Assembly (NCBI GenBank): GCA_028292665.1
Contig: JAQGLW010000107.1
Coordinates: 1 to 64,000 of the forward strand
Length of the DNA: 64,000 nt
Source of the DNA: Herminiimonas sp.
Lineage (GTDB): Bacteria > Pseudomonadota > Gammaproteobacteria > Burkholderiales > Burkholderiaceae_D
Reading direction: 5' to 3'
In this document: positions 29,820 to 38,789 of the stretch, piece by piece
Numbering within the stretch: the first letter of the stretch is position 1
How the letters are laid out: each line of letters begins with the position of its first letter
Made by a program: the position numbers and the translations under genes
The notes under the pieces: model-generated
Seen by the model: the letters and a program-made list of their open reading frames with translations, nothing else
Told to the model about the DNA's origin: nothing
The model's database searches: none

Positions 29820-29831
29820 GCATTGCAGCAA
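29820..29831 (+). promoter_or_regulatory. candidate PhaR operator before phaZ
   Basis: TGCATTGCAGCA fits TGCRNYGCASMA and lies about 48 bases before the depolymerase ATG, immediately at a TATGAT box (29815-29820). It shares the TGCANTGCA core with the site in the phasin leader, which supports common control by PhaR. Confidence 0.45.
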
Positions 29832-29878
29832 CGCACGTTTCTCTGCAGAATCGTGTGGTATCACCTCAAAGGGCAAAA

Positions 29879-31120
29879 ATGTTGTATCAATTTCATGAAA
29901 TGAATCGCGCTCTTCTCAGCCCTCTGATTCAGTGGGCGGAGGCTTCAGCCAAACTGTTTTCCAACCCGATTTCGCCACTGGCGCATACACCGTTTGCGCA
30001 GCGCATAGCAGCGGGTTACGAGTTGATGTACCGGCTTGGCAAGGATTATGAAAAGCCGCAATTCGACATCACTTCCACTCTGATCGACGGCAAAACCAAT
30101 GTCTCTGTTTTCGAGGAAGTCGTCGAGAAAAAATCCTTTTGCAGATTGCTGCATTTTAAAAAGGATGCGGGCGCAAAAGAAGTCGCCGCGCTGAAACAGC
30201 AGCCGACCGTACTGCTGGTGGCGCCGCTGTCGGGACATCATTCAACGCTGCTGCGGGATACCGTGCGCAGCCTGCTGCCCGATCACGACGTCTATCTCAC
30301 CGACTGGACTGACGCGCGCATGGTGCCGGCGAGCGAAGGCCCGTTCCATCTGCATGATTACATTTACTATGTGCAGGATTTCATCCGCAAACTGGGTCCC
30401 GACCTGCATGTGATCTCAGTCTGCCAGCCGACCGTGCCGGTATTGGCGGCGATTTCGCTGATGGCAACCGCCAACGATCCGAAACTGCCGAAAACGATGA
30501 TCATGATGGGTGGCCCGATCGATCCGCGCAAGTCGCCGACCGAGGTCAACGACCTGGCCAACAAAAAGCCTTATTCCTGGTTCGAAAATACCGTGATCTA
30601 CAGTGTGCCGCCGAACTATCCCGGCTATGGCCGCAAGGTATATCCGGGCTTCCTGCAGCATGCCGGCTTCGTCGCGATGAATCCGCGCCGCCATGCGCAA
30701 AGCCATTGGGATTTTTACATGCATCTGCGTGAAGGCGATAATGAATCGGCCGAAGAACATCGCAAGTTCTACGATGAATACAATGCGGTGCTCGACATGC
30801 CCGCAGAGTATTATCTCGAAACAATCAAAACGGTATTCCAGGAATGCCGGCTGCCGTTGGGAACATGGGAAGTCGAAGGCAAGCTGGTACGCCCGCAAGA
30901 CATCAAGACAGTAGCGTTGTTAACGATCGAAGGCGAGCTCGACGACATTTCCGGTTCCGGCCAGACGCAGGCGGCACACGATTTGTGCTCGCATATCCCG
31001 AAATCGAAAAAGCAGCATTTCACCGCGCTGAAATGCGGCCATTACGGTATTTTCGCCGGCCGTCGCTGGCGCGAGATCATTTGTCCGAAGATAGGCGAAT
31101 TCATCAAGTCGAATTCCTGA
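29879..31120 (+). CDS. phaZ: intracellular polyhydroxyalkanoate depolymerase
   Basis: A 413-residue alpha/beta hydrolase that mobilises stored polyhydroxybutyrate in the granule. It belongs to the Ralstonia PhaZ1 type with a cysteine nucleophile: the lipase-box position reads ISVCQPTVP. The acid lies in TIEGELDDISGSGQT and the histidine in LKCGHYGIFAGRRW. The N-terminal MLYQFHEMNRALLSPL is the family start. ATG at 29879 is preceded by AAAGGG; the frame start at 29855 is not used. With the phasin and the PHA-system protein it makes a coherent storage theme, although the synthase genes are not in this window. Confidence 0.93.
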   Translation: MLYQFHEMNRALLSPLIQWAEASAKLFSNPISPLAHTPFAQRIAAGYELMYRLGKDYEKPQFDITSTLIDGKTNVSVFEEVVEKKSFCRLLHFKKDAGAKEVAALKQQPTVLLVAPLSGHHSTLLRDTVRSLLPDHDVYLTDWTDARMVPASEGPFHLHDYIYYVQDFIRKLGPDLHVISVCQPTVPVLAAISLMATANDPKLPKTMIMMGGPIDPRKSPTEVNDLANKKPYSWFENTVIYSVPPNYPGYGRKVYPGFLQHAGFVAMNPRRHAQSHWDFYMHLREGDNESAEEHRKFYDEYNAVLDMPAEYYLETIKTVFQECRLPLGTWEVEGKLVRPQDIKTVALLTIEGELDDISGSGQTQAAHDLCSHIPKSKKQHFTALKCGHYGIFAGRRWREIICPKIGEFIKSNS

Positions 31121-31183
31121 TTTTTGCCGCTTCGCCATTTCATTCATTACACGATCGAGTCTTGTTGATCGTGCCGCATCGAT

Positions 31184-31218
31184 AAAAGCCGTTCTCCTCA
31201 TGGGGTGAACGGCTTTTT
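31184..31218 (+). terminator. Rho-independent terminator of phaZ
   Basis: Stem AAAAGCCGTTC/GAACGGCTTTT with a 12-base loop and terminal T-run. It lies just before the rnfB gene and separates the two units. Confidence 0.85.
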
Positions 31219-31248
31219 CATTTGAAGACGGGTACGAATACTCGGATA

Positions 31249-32067
31249 ATGATGCTCATGATGCAAAATCCATCCATGCTTTCCTCGATGCAGAAGTCGC
31301 TTGCCGATCGTATCGAAGATCTATTGCCGCAAACTCAATGCGGCAAATGCGGTTATCCGGCATGCCGCCCGTATGCGGAAGCAATTGCGAACGGGGATGC
31401 CGATATCAATCAGTGTCCGCCCGGCGGCGTGCAAGGCGTTGCCAGACTCGCGGAACTGCTGGGCAAACCGGTCATACCGATCAACTCCGTCAATGGCATC
31501 GAACGTGTGCGGCCGGTAGCCGTGATCGATGAGTCGCTGTGCATAGGCTGCACGCTTTGCATCCAGGCCTGTCCTGTCGATGCAATCGCAGGCGCGGCCA
31601 GGCAGATGCATACCGTATTGCCGGAGCTGTGCACCGGTTGCGACCTGTGTGTCGCGCCCTGCCCGGTCGATTGCATTGCCATGGTCGATGTCACACCCGG
31701 CAAGACGGGATGGAATGCATGGTCTCAACAACAGGCGGATGCGGCCCGCATGCGCCACGATTTCCATATACTGCGGCAGCAGCGCGACAAAGAAGAAAAC
31801 GATGCACGGCTCGCAGCCAAGGCTGCGGCAAAACTGAAAGAGGTCGAAGCGGAATCGGCATTGTCGCCCGAAGAAAAAGCCGCACAGCAACGAAAAAAAG
31901 CTATCATCCAGGCGGCGATCGAGCGAGCACGGCTCAAAAAGGAACAGATGGCTGCACCAGGGTCGATATCTGCAGAGAGCAAAAGCATTGATCCCGTGCC
32001 GGAACGGCGGACCGAAGAAAAAAATCCCGTGCAGAAAAAACAAACCGAGCAGCAAGGCAACCGATGA
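31249..32067 (+). CDS. rnfB: RnfB-type electron transport complex protein
   Basis: A protein of about 272 residues with the RnfB iron-sulfur modules: the Fe4S4 domain with [16 protein letters not shown] and a fourth cysteine in INQCPPGG, then two ferredoxin clusters, [16 protein letters not shown] and [16 protein letters not shown]. The usual N-terminal membrane helix of RnfB is absent, and the C-terminal 100 residues form a charged, Lys/Glu-rich coiled tail. No other rnf gene is present. Several ATGs (31249, 31258, 31261, 31276) could start the gene and none has a clear ribosome-binding site. It overlaps nth by ATGA. Confidence 0.88.
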   Translation: MMLMMQNPSMLSSMQKSLADRIEDLLPQTQCGKCGYPACRPYAEAIANGDADINQCPPGGVQGVARLAELLGKPVIPINSVNGIERVRPVAVIDESLCIGCTLCIQACPVDAIAGAARQMHTVLPELCTGCDLCVAPCPVDCIAMVDVTPGKTGWNAWSQQQADAARMRHDFHILRQQRDKEENDARLAAKAAAKLKEVEAESALSPEEKAAQQRKKAIIQAAIERARLKKEQMAAPGSISAESKSIDPVPERRTEEKNPVQKKQTEQQGNR

Positions 32068-32714
32068 ATACGGAAAAACGGCGTGAAATTTTCACGCGCT
32101 TTCGTGCGGCCAATCCGCATCCGACCACGGAACTCGAATACACAACGCCGTTCGAGCTGTTGATTGCTGTCATCCTGTCGGCGCAGGCAACCGATGTGTC
32201 GGTCAACAAGGCCATGCGCAAGCTGTTCCCGATCGCCAATACGCCGGCGCAGATATACGCGCTGGGCGTCGACGGCTTGATTCCGTATATTCAGAGTATC
32301 GGCCTGTACCGCACCAAAGCCAGGAACGTGATTGAAACCTGCCGCATCCTGTTGAGCCTGCATAACGGCGACGTGCCGCGCTCGCGTGAAGAATTGCAGG
32401 CGCTGCCCGGCGTCGGCCGCAAGACAGCGAATGTGATCCTCAATACCGCATTCGGCCAGGCCGCTATCGCGGTCGATACCCATATCTTTCGCGTATCCAA
32501 CCGCACCGGTATCGCACCGGGTAAAAATGTCGATGAAGTCGAACGCAAACTGATGAAGCTGGTCCCTGAAGAATTCAGGATGGATGCGCATCACTGGCTG
32601 ATCCTGCACGGACGCTATACGTGCATCGCCCGCACGCCCCAATGCTGGAATTGCATGATTGCCGACCTGTGCGAATACAAACCGAAAACGCCTAAACCCG
32701 CCAAAGGAGTGTGA
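32064..32714 (+). CDS. nth: endonuclease III
   Basis: A 216-residue DNA glycosylase/AP lyase that removes oxidised pyrimidines in base-excision repair. The helix-hairpin-helix [13 protein letters not shown] holds the catalytic lysine, [11 protein letters not shown] the catalytic aspartate, and the C-terminal 4Fe-4S ligands follow the pattern C-x6-C-x2-C-x5-C (CIARTPQC, then WNCMIADLC). It overlaps rnfB by four bases and is followed directly by the VIT1-type gene. Confidence 0.96.
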   Translation: MNTEKRREIFTRFRAANPHPTTELEYTTPFELLIAVILSAQATDVSVNKAMRKLFPIANTPAQIYALGVDGLIPYIQSIGLYRTKARNVIETCRILLSLHNGDVPRSREELQALPGVGRKTANVILNTAFGQAAIAVDTHIFRVSNRTGIAPGKNVDEVERKLMKLVPEEFRMDAHHWLILHGRYTCIARTPQCWNCMIADLCEYKPKTPKPAKGV

Positions 32715-33406
32715 TGCATCACGTGCATACCGAACATCATTTTGAAGCCAGCGATACCATCAAGGATATCGTGCTCGGCATGGCCGATGGCCTGACCGTT
32801 CCGTTTGCACTGGCAGCCGGCATCACCGGCGCCTCCGTCTCGATTGATATCGTCATCACCGCAGGCATCGCCGAGATCGCCGCAGGCTCTATCGCGATGG
32901 GATTGGGCGGTTATCTGGCGGCGCGCACCCAGCGCCAGCATTATTATGCGGAGCGCGCACGCGAGGAACAGGAGATCATCAACCTGCCCCACCGCGAGCG
33001 CAGCGAAGTGATTGAAATCATGGCGCAATATGGCGTCACGCAGGAAGAATGCGCACCGATGCTGGTCGGACTGGAGCGTAATCCGAAAGCATGGCGCGAC
33101 TTCATGATGCGCTTCGAACTGGGGCTGGAAGAGCCGAATCCGTCCGCCGCGAAAAAAAGCGCAGCAACGATTGCACTGTCGTATATGGTGGGCGGATTCA
33201 TCCCGTTGCTGCCGTATATGCTGGTCAGGACACCGCAGACCGCGCTGATGATTTCGACGGTCGTCACCCTGGCCGCATTATTCGTATTCGGCTATTTCAA
33301 AGGCCGCTTCACCGGCACCGATGCAGTCAAATCGGCAATGCAGACGCTGTCGATCGGCGGGCTGGCAGCCGGCGTTGCGTTCCTGATCGCGCGCCTGATC
33401 ACCTGA
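32714..33406 (+). CDS. VIT1/CCC1 family iron or manganese transporter
   Basis: A 230-residue membrane protein of the vacuolar iron transporter family, which moves Fe2+ or Mn2+ across membranes. Signature regions are DIVLGMADGLTVPFALAAG in helix 1 and AGIAEIAAGSIAMGLGGYLA in helix 2; a cytoplasmic metal-binding stretch with REEQEIINLPHRERSEV follows, and three more helices complete the fold. Its ATG overlaps the nth stop as TGATG, so three genes (rnfB, nth, VIT1), two of them iron-sulfur proteins, are translationally linked. Confidence 0.88.
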   Translation: MHHVHTEHHFEASDTIKDIVLGMADGLTVPFALAAGITGASVSIDIVITAGIAEIAAGSIAMGLGGYLAARTQRQHYYAERAREEQEIINLPHRERSEVIEIMAQYGVTQEECAPMLVGLERNPKAWRDFMMRFELGLEEPNPSAAKKSAATIALSYMVGGFIPLLPYMLVRTPQTALMISTVVTLAALFVFGYFKGRFTGTDAVKSAMQTLSIGGLAAGVAFLIARLIT

Positions 33407-33503
33407 CCGGGTTATTGCTTTTATCGACGGCAACCGGAGTCGATGCCACGGCGAACTTCGGCAATGCATCATTGATTTCCCGCGGCCGTTTGCAAAGCTT
33501 CGC

Positions 33504-34085
33504 TCAGAGAATCGTGCATGCCTCGTCAAACGACAACCGCGGCGAACGCGGAAACAGCTTGCCGGGATCGCCATAACCGATGCTGCAGATGAAATTTGCC
33601 TTGACCGATGTACCGGCGAAGAATGCCGCATTGACTTTTGCCTCGTCAAAACCGGACATCGGCCCGCAATCGAGCCCGACCGCCCGCGCGGCCATGATGA
33701 AGTAGCCGCCTTGCAACGACGAGTTGCGAAAAGCCGTTGCATCGATCAGCTTCTGATTACCGGCAAACCAGGATTTTGCATCCGTATGCGGGAAAAGTTG
33801 CGGCAACTTCTCATGAAATGCCATGTCCATTCCGATGATCGCCGTCACGGGCGCCGCCCTGGTCTTGTCGGCATTGCCCGGCGCCATGCACGCAGCCAGT
33901 TTCTGTCTGGCTTCCGGCGATTTTGCGAACACAATGCGCGCCGGAGAGGAATTGGCCGAGGTCGGCCCCCATTTCATCAGATCATAGATATGATGCAATT
34001 GTTCATTTGAAACGGGTTTGTCGAGCCAGACGTTATGGGTACGGGCATTGTGAAACAGGGTTGCGAGTGCGGTGTCGTTCAACAT
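33504..34085 (-). CDS. malonic semialdehyde reductase/nitroreductase-like protein (RutE type)
   Basis: A 193-residue flavin oxidoreductase of the RutE/HadB subgroup. Characteristic segments are [40 protein letters not shown] and [11 protein letters not shown]. RutE reduces malonic semialdehyde in pyrimidine breakdown, but no other rut gene is near, so the role here is uncertain. It is monocistronic and convergent with the VIT1 gene. Confidence 0.85.
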   Translation of the reverse strand: MLNDTALATLFHNARTHNVWLDKPVSNEQLHHIYDLMKWGPTSANSSPARIVFAKSPEARQKLAACMAPGNADKTRAAPVTAIIGMDMAFHEKLPQLFPHTDAKSWFAGNQKLIDATAFRNSSLQGGYFIMAARAVGLDCGPMSGFDEAKVNAAFFAGTSVKANFICSIGYGDPGKLFPRSPRLSFDEACTIL

Positions 34086-34254
34086 GCTGCCTCCACTTTC
34101 GATACCCGGATAAAGCGCTTCGTCGCAGCCGCTTCGATGCCAGGCATTGGATGACTATCTTAAACGAATCGGCCGTCGATTGTTTGCGTGATGAAGCGAC
34201 GTACAATGAGCACCTGGAACAGAAAGCCCTATTCATCCAAATTTCATTGAACCG

Positions 34255-34677
34255 ATGTTTACTCCTTCCCAGCCCGACGTGCGGCGTTTTTTTTGCGAGG
34301 CCTATCGCAAGCACCGCGCCAATGAAATACTGACGCCGCTCGAAGCCATCGCACGCGACTGGGTCGTGCAGCACCCCGAATATGCGGATACGCTTGCAGA
34401 TGCCGACGCGGCATTGGCGGCCGATTATTCAGTCGAGCACGGACAGAGCAATCCTTTTCTTCACTTGTCGATGCATCTGTCGATAGCGGAGCAAATCTCG
34501 ATCGATCAGCCGCCGGGAATTCGCGCGGCATTCAGCGCGCTCGCGCAGCGGCTCGGTTCAGAACACGATGCGCATCATCAGATCATGGAATGTCTGGGCG
34601 AAATGATCTGGAATTCGCAGCGCAGCGGCTTGCCGCCCGATGCCGCGACCTATATCGAATGCGTGAGACGACGCTGA
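34255..34677 (+). CDS. DUF1841 family protein
   Basis: A 140-residue cytoplasmic protein of unknown function, a family found mainly in beta- and gammaproteobacteria. Recognised by MFTPSQPDVRRFFCEAYRKH, NPFLHLSMHLSIAEQ and the histidine-bearing SEHDAHHQIMECLGE. The histidine pattern suggests a possible metal site, but no activity is known to me. Confidence 0.8.
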   Translation: MFTPSQPDVRRFFCEAYRKHRANEILTPLEAIARDWVVQHPEYADTLADADAALAADYSVEHGQSNPFLHLSMHLSIAEQISIDQPPGIRAAFSALAQRLGSEHDAHHQIMECLGEMIWNSQRSGLPPDAATYIECVRRR

Positions 34678-34703
34678 TAAGACAAGTCGGCGTTCCGGAA
34701 ATG

Positions 34704-34729
34704 AAAAGCCACGGCAAACCGTGGCTTTT
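34704..34729. terminator. bidirectional Rho-independent terminator
   Basis: Perfect stem AAAAGCCACGG/CCGTGGCTTTT with a four-base loop, between the DUF1841 gene and the convergent cytochrome genes. Confidence 0.88.
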
Positions 34730-34749
34730 CATTTGAACAGGCTCGACTG

Positions 34750-35103
34750 TTATTTGCGCAGCACCAGGGAGCCCGGCAAGCTGTGCAGATAGGCAGCGAT
34801 GTTGTGGATATCCTGATGCGACAGCGGCTTGGCCTGCGCACCCATGATCGCGTTGCCGCGGCCGTTGGCGCCATCGCTGCCGCGTTGATAAGCGATCAGC
34901 GCGTGCTCCAGATAATCCGCATGCTGTCCCGCAAGCTTGGGATAGCTCGGGTCGATCGGGCTATTGAAATCCTTGCCGTGGCAGGAAGCGCAATTGTATT
35001 TTTCAGTGGCGGCCTTGCCGGCGGAAACATTGCCGGCCGCCGACGCGTTGAATGAGATGACGACGGAAAACAATATCACTGCCGATGCCAGAATTTTTTT
35101 CAT
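34750..35103 (-). CDS. monohaem cytochrome c, class I
   Basis: A 117-residue periplasmic cytochrome with a signal peptide (cleavage after NASA near residue 22), one haem motif CASCH and a downstream methionine in GNAIMGAQAKPLS as axial ligand. It resembles one half of a cytochrome c4/c553. It lies 12 bases after another monohaem cytochrome gene; the pair probably carries electrons between the bc1 complex and oxidases. GGGAG precedes the ATG. Confidence 0.92.
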   Translation of the reverse strand: MKKILASAVILFSVVISFNASAAGNVSAGKAATEKYNCASCHGKDFNSPIDPSYPKLAGQHADYLEHALIAYQRGSDGANGRGNAIMGAQAKPLSHQDIHNIAAYLHSLPGSLVLRK

Positions 35104-35115
35104 GAGAGGCTCCCG

Positions 35116-35436
35116 TTATTTCTGCTGCGAGTAATAGGCGGCAACATCGGCTATATCCTGATCCGACAAGCTTGCCGCAATACCGCGCATGCTGGGATGC
35201 GTGCGGTCGCCTTTTTGATAGGCTTTCAAAGCGTTTTCAATGTATTTCGCCGATTGGCCGCCGATCATGGGCACCTGGTAAACCTCGGGGAATGCGGTTT
35301 TGTAGCCTGGAATGCCATGGCATCCGATACACATCGCAACCTTGTTTTCAGCCGCGTTGGCGTTGCCGACAACGTCCGCAGCTGCGGCGACGTTGGCAAT
35401 GCCCGCAAGCGCGAGAAGTGCAAATATTTTTTTCAT
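35116..35436 (-). CDS. monohaem cytochrome c, class I
   Basis: A 106-residue periplasmic cytochrome with a signal peptide (MKKIFALLALAGIANVAAAA), haem motif CIGCH and axial methionine in THPSMRGIAASLS. It is the first gene of the two-cytochrome unit. The start at 35436 is chosen because it begins the signal peptide; an upstream in-frame ATG adds 18 residues that would spoil it. Confidence 0.92.
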   Translation of the reverse strand: MKKIFALLALAGIANVAAAADVVGNANAAENKVAMCIGCHGIPGYKTAFPEVYQVPMIGGQSAKYIENALKAYQKGDRTHPSMRGIAASLSDQDIADVAAYYSQQK

Positions 35437-35627
35437 GATAGCTGGGTAATTAACGCGAAACTGGCTGGGCGCGGCTAATGCGGTTGGCATTGCACATCGA
35501 TTGATGTTAAATGTTGCTCCGTTGCACCAAAACGCTTAATTTTACCTCAAGACGCGCAGGCAGTCCATTTCAAATGATGACCGATGGATATCAACGGCCA
35601 TCGGCTGCATCTGCCTGCCCTGCTACA

Positions 35628-37766
35628 TTAACCTTTCCATTTTGACTGCTTTATTTCTTCAACCGGCAATGGCGGTACGGCTGGCGGCGTTGCCTCGACT
35701 GCAGCTTCGTACTTTTCCGGGAACAGGAAAGAGCGAGGCGATGCGGTAAAGCGCCGCAATACCGCACGAAGCACCACGCGCCTGACGCGTGCAGGCACCT
35801 CGCGCGCCTGCAGCGCGAGCGTCAGCGCGCAACCGAATGCGACGCCGACATTCAACAGCCCGATTGCCGCGATGCCGGCCAGCGCCAACCAGAATTCCGG
35901 CGAAGAAAATACGTTCCAGCCCAGACTGCTCGCCGCGGCCGTCAATGTGCCGGTCGCCAGCGTTACATGGCGCACATCCAGCGGCAAGCCGAAGAATTGC
36001 GCTACCACCGGCGTCATTCCCAGCAGAACAGCGAGCGAAACATTCCCGGTGATATCGGCAAAATGCCGTTCCAGCCACTCAGCCCAGCGCTCGGCGCGCA
36101 CCCTGCCCAGCGCATGCACCATGCGCCGATGATGCGCCAATGCTTCACGCAGCCGGCGCAACGCAAACCAGTTATCGGCAAAACCCGCGATCAAACTGGC
36201 AACCCACAGCAAGACGCCGGTGAAAGCCGCGAACAACGGCGTCCCACCGATAACCGACAGATCGCGCAGGCTGGCATGCGCCTTGTCGGCATGCATCAGC
36301 GGTGCGCCGGACAGCATCATGACCGCCAGCGAAACCACCAGCATGGTTGGAATCACTGCGGTCAGGTTGCCTAACACCGCTGCCGCCTGGGAGCGCAGCA
36401 ACCATGCTATTTCCGACAGCAGCGAACGCAATCCGTCGACGGTATCGAGCGCCCCCATTTTGGAGGCCAGCGCAGGCGCGGTCACCGCAGGCTGTTTGGT
36501 CGCCAGCACGCCGCCGATCGCGGAAATGGTCAGGAAGCTTGCCGCATAATTCAATGACGCGAACAAGCCTTCAAAGAACCGCGCAAGGCCGGCGCCCGAC
36601 ATGGCCAGCTTTACCAGCACCGTGAGCGTCGTGATCACGCCGCCGCCGCAGGCGGCTTTCAGTATCGCCCGGTATTCGGCACGGTCGCGTGCAATATATT
36701 TTTCGCCATGATCCGCATTGCGTTCGACCATTTTGCGCGCCAGCAGCGAAAAGCTGCGGCCGGCCAGTGCGCGCACCGACGATCGATGATGATGTGCGGT
36801 GATCAAATCCACCAGCAATGCCTGCACTTGTCCGGCTCTCTGCGCGGTATGCGGAACCGCAGCGCGCAAATCCATCAAGCGCGCCATCCTGGTCAGTTGC
36901 GACCGCATGCGCTCGATGTGATAGACCAGGCCCACCGAGACGCCGTACTTGTCCAGATGCGCGTAGATGCGGTCCGTCTGAGCCTGGCATACGGCGAGCA
37001 GCATGCGCACGCTGCGCAATGCGGTGTCATCTTGAGCGTTCGCCGTCATCAGATACTTTTCCAGCTCGCGCCGCAACGCCATGAAAGGCGTCGCCTGCAA
37101 CGGCAGACTGGATTGCAGCCGCTGCCGGAAAGCCGGACTGATGCCAACCGATACGATCATCGTCACAAGATAGATCAACGCCTCGTCGATCTGCTGCCGA
37201 TAGCCATGAGCAATCGTATCATCGGCCGCCAGCTTCCAGAACCGCGACAGTGTCTTGTGGTCCAGCCCGAGCAGCCAGTCCGCATCGGCCGGTTCGGGGA
37301 ACATCGCCGTGAATAATGCGGACAGGTCCATCTGCGCCGGCGGCTTGGGCAGCACCAATTTGATAATCCGTTCGCACAGCTCGCCGAAAAAAGCCGGTTC
37401 GCGCGGCAACCCGGTGGCTGAAAACAGTTCCGGCCCGACTGCTTCGCGCAAGGTTTTTTGCAAAGTGGCCTGCACCACCCGCCGCATATCGCGATGGCTA
37501 TCGAGCCAGTCGAGCAGAAAGCGTGTGCGCTGATGCTTGACGCCGCGCCATTCGCTGCCTTCCATCAAAGACACTCTGGGTTCGCGTCGCACCCATTCGG
37601 CAACATCCATCATCCAGTTGGCCCGGTCGTCCCAGGATGCAAACGGATTGGCATGCCGCATCAATGCTTCGACTTGGGATGCATATTGCAGATGATGCTC
37701 ATGTTGACGCGCGCGACGGCGGAATCTGCGGCAAACGGCCCAGATTCTGAGAAAGAATATTTTCAT
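35628..37766 (-). CDS. Gcr-type 'site-specific recombinase' membrane protein
   Basis: A 712-residue protein of the SpecificRecomb family (PF10136), named after gonococcal Gcr. The N-terminal half is helical and soluble-looking; the C-terminal half has several long hydrophobic segments (for example LNYAASFLTISAIGGVLAT, NLTAVIPTMLVVSLAVMML and PLFAAFTGVLLWVASLIAG), so it is probably an inner-membrane protein. No serine- or tyrosine-recombinase catalytic motif is visible, so the recombinase name is doubtful. It is divergent from the MoxR/GNAT/VWA cluster. Confidence 0.78.
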   Translation of the reverse strand: MKIFFLRIWAVCRRFRRRARQHEHHLQYASQVEALMRHANPFASWDDRANWMMDVAEWVRREPRVSLMEGSEWRGVKHQRTRFLLDWLDSHRDMRRVVQATLQKTLREAVGPELFSATGLPREPAFFGELCERIIKLVLPKPPAQMDLSALFTAMFPEPADADWLLGLDHKTLSRFWKLAADDTIAHGYRQQIDEALIYLVTMIVSVGISPAFRQRLQSSLPLQATPFMALRRELEKYLMTANAQDDTALRSVRMLLAVCQAQTDRIYAHLDKYGVSVGLVYHIERMRSQLTRMARLMDLRAAVPHTAQRAGQVQALLVDLITAHHHRSSVRALAGRSFSLLARKMVERNADHGEKYIARDRAEYRAILKAACGGGVITTLTVLVKLAMSGAGLARFFEGLFASLNYAASFLTISAIGGVLATKQPAVTAPALASKMGALDTVDGLRSLLSEIAWLLRSQAAAVLGNLTAVIPTMLVVSLAVMMLSGAPLMHADKAHASLRDLSVIGGTPLFAAFTGVLLWVASLIAGFADNWFALRRLREALAHHRRMVHALGRVRAERWAEWLERHFADITGNVSLAVLLGMTPVVAQFFGLPLDVRHVTLATGTLTAAASSLGWNVFSSPEFWLALAGIAAIGLLNVGVAFGCALTLALQAREVPARVRRVVLRAVLRRFTASPRSFLFPEKYEAAVEATPPAVPPLPVEEIKQSKWKG

Positions 37767-37925
37767 CGAGATTTAAGATTTCCGAAAAAGAAAAGTTTTG
37801 ATTTATTGCGTTCCATGTGTTTTTTATGCGCCTGTGAAGCGATTCCGGCGGAGATAGCCGCTGCCTGCCCGTAAACTCTTTCTCGCTTATACTGGAATTT
37901 ATTTTCCTCCTGATGACATGACACC

Positions 37926-38780
37926 ATGCGACCAGACACACGCTTCAAAGGTTCCCAGAGTTACGTTGCCACCGACGATTTAAAACTGGCGGTCAATGCC
38001 GCATTGACCTTGCAGCGTCCGCTGCTGATCAAGGGCGAGCCCGGTACCGGCAAGACCATGCTGGCCGAAGAAGTGGCAGCGGCGCTCGGCATGCCGCTGC
38101 TGCAATGGCACATCAAATCGACGACCAAGGCACAGCAGGGATTGTATGAATATGATGCCGTGTCGCGTCTGCGCGACTCGCAACTGGGCGACGAGCGAGT
38201 CAAGGACATTCACAACTACATCGTCAAGGGTGTTTTGTGGCAAGCGTTTACCGCCGACCGGCAAGTCGTGCTGCTGATCGACGAGATCGACAAGGCGGAT
38301 ATAGAATTTCCGAACGACCTGCTGCGCGAACTCGACAGGATGGAATTTTTCGTTTACGAAACGCGCGAAATGGTAATCGCCAAACATAGGCCGCTGGTCA
38401 TCATTACCTCCAATAATGAAAAGGAATTGCCGGATGCATTTTTGCGGCGCTGCTTCTTTCACTATATCAAATTCCCGGACAAGGACACGATGCAGCAGAT
38501 TGTCGACGTGCACTTTCCGCAGTTGAAAAAAGATTTGCTGGCGCAAGCGCTTCAAACTTTTTATGAAGTGCGCGATGTCGCCGGCCTGAAGAAAAAACCT
38601 TCGACCTCGGAATTGCTCGATTGGCTGAAGCTGCTGCTGGCCGAAGATATTCCGCCGGAAACGCTGCGCAGCAAGGATGCGAAAAGCGTGGTGCCGCCAT
38701 TGCATGGCGCGCTGCTGAAGAACGAGCAGGACGTGCATCTGTTCGAACGCCTCGTGTTCATGTCGCGCGCGAACCGCTGA
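37926..38780 (+). CDS. MoxR-family AAA+ ATPase
   Basis: A 284-residue chaperone-like ATPase. Walker A is GEPGTGKTML, Walker B VLLIDEIDKAD, sensor 1 IITSNNEKELPDAFLRRC with the arginine finger. MoxR proteins act with VWA-domain partners to mature metal enzymes or complexes. The partner is the VWA gene two genes downstream; a GNAT gene lies between. The cluster is tight (9-base gaps), hence a single transcript. Confidence 0.92.
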   Translation: MRPDTRFKGSQSYVATDDLKLAVNAALTLQRPLLIKGEPGTGKTMLAEEVAAALGMPLLQWHIKSTTKAQQGLYEYDAVSRLRDSQLGDERVKDIHNYIVKGVLWQAFTADRQVVLLIDEIDKADIEFPNDLLRELDRMEFFVYETREMVIAKHRPLVIITSNNEKELPDAFLRRCFFHYIKFPDKDTMQQIVDVHFPQLKKDLLAQALQTFYEVRDVAGLKKKPSTSELLDWLKLLLAEDIPPETLRSKDAKSVVPPLHGALLKNEQDVHLFERLVFMSRANR

Positions 38781-38789
38781 GCAACCGCC

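Larger units (their letters stand above)
29170..29878. other. AT-rich intergenic region before phaZ
   Basis: A 709-base gap. Its left end holds the ferredoxin reductase terminator. The rest is clearly richer in A and T than its surroundings. A 98-codon open frame at 29607-29903 has no family likeness, contains runs of rare-looking codons and overlaps the phaZ start, so it is not called. A near-palindrome lies at 29284-29308 and a candidate PhaR site at 29820-29831. The region may contain a long leader, an unrecognised small RNA, or decayed DNA. Confidence 0.5.

Noticed and set aside
29607-29903. 98-codon frame in the AT-rich gap before phaZ
   Set aside because: No family likeness, no ribosome-binding site, and it runs into the phaZ start in another frame.
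35628-37766. Calling the Gcr protein a mobile-element recombinase
   Set aside because: No att-like repeats, no mobile-element neighbours, no visible catalytic motif, and several membrane helices.
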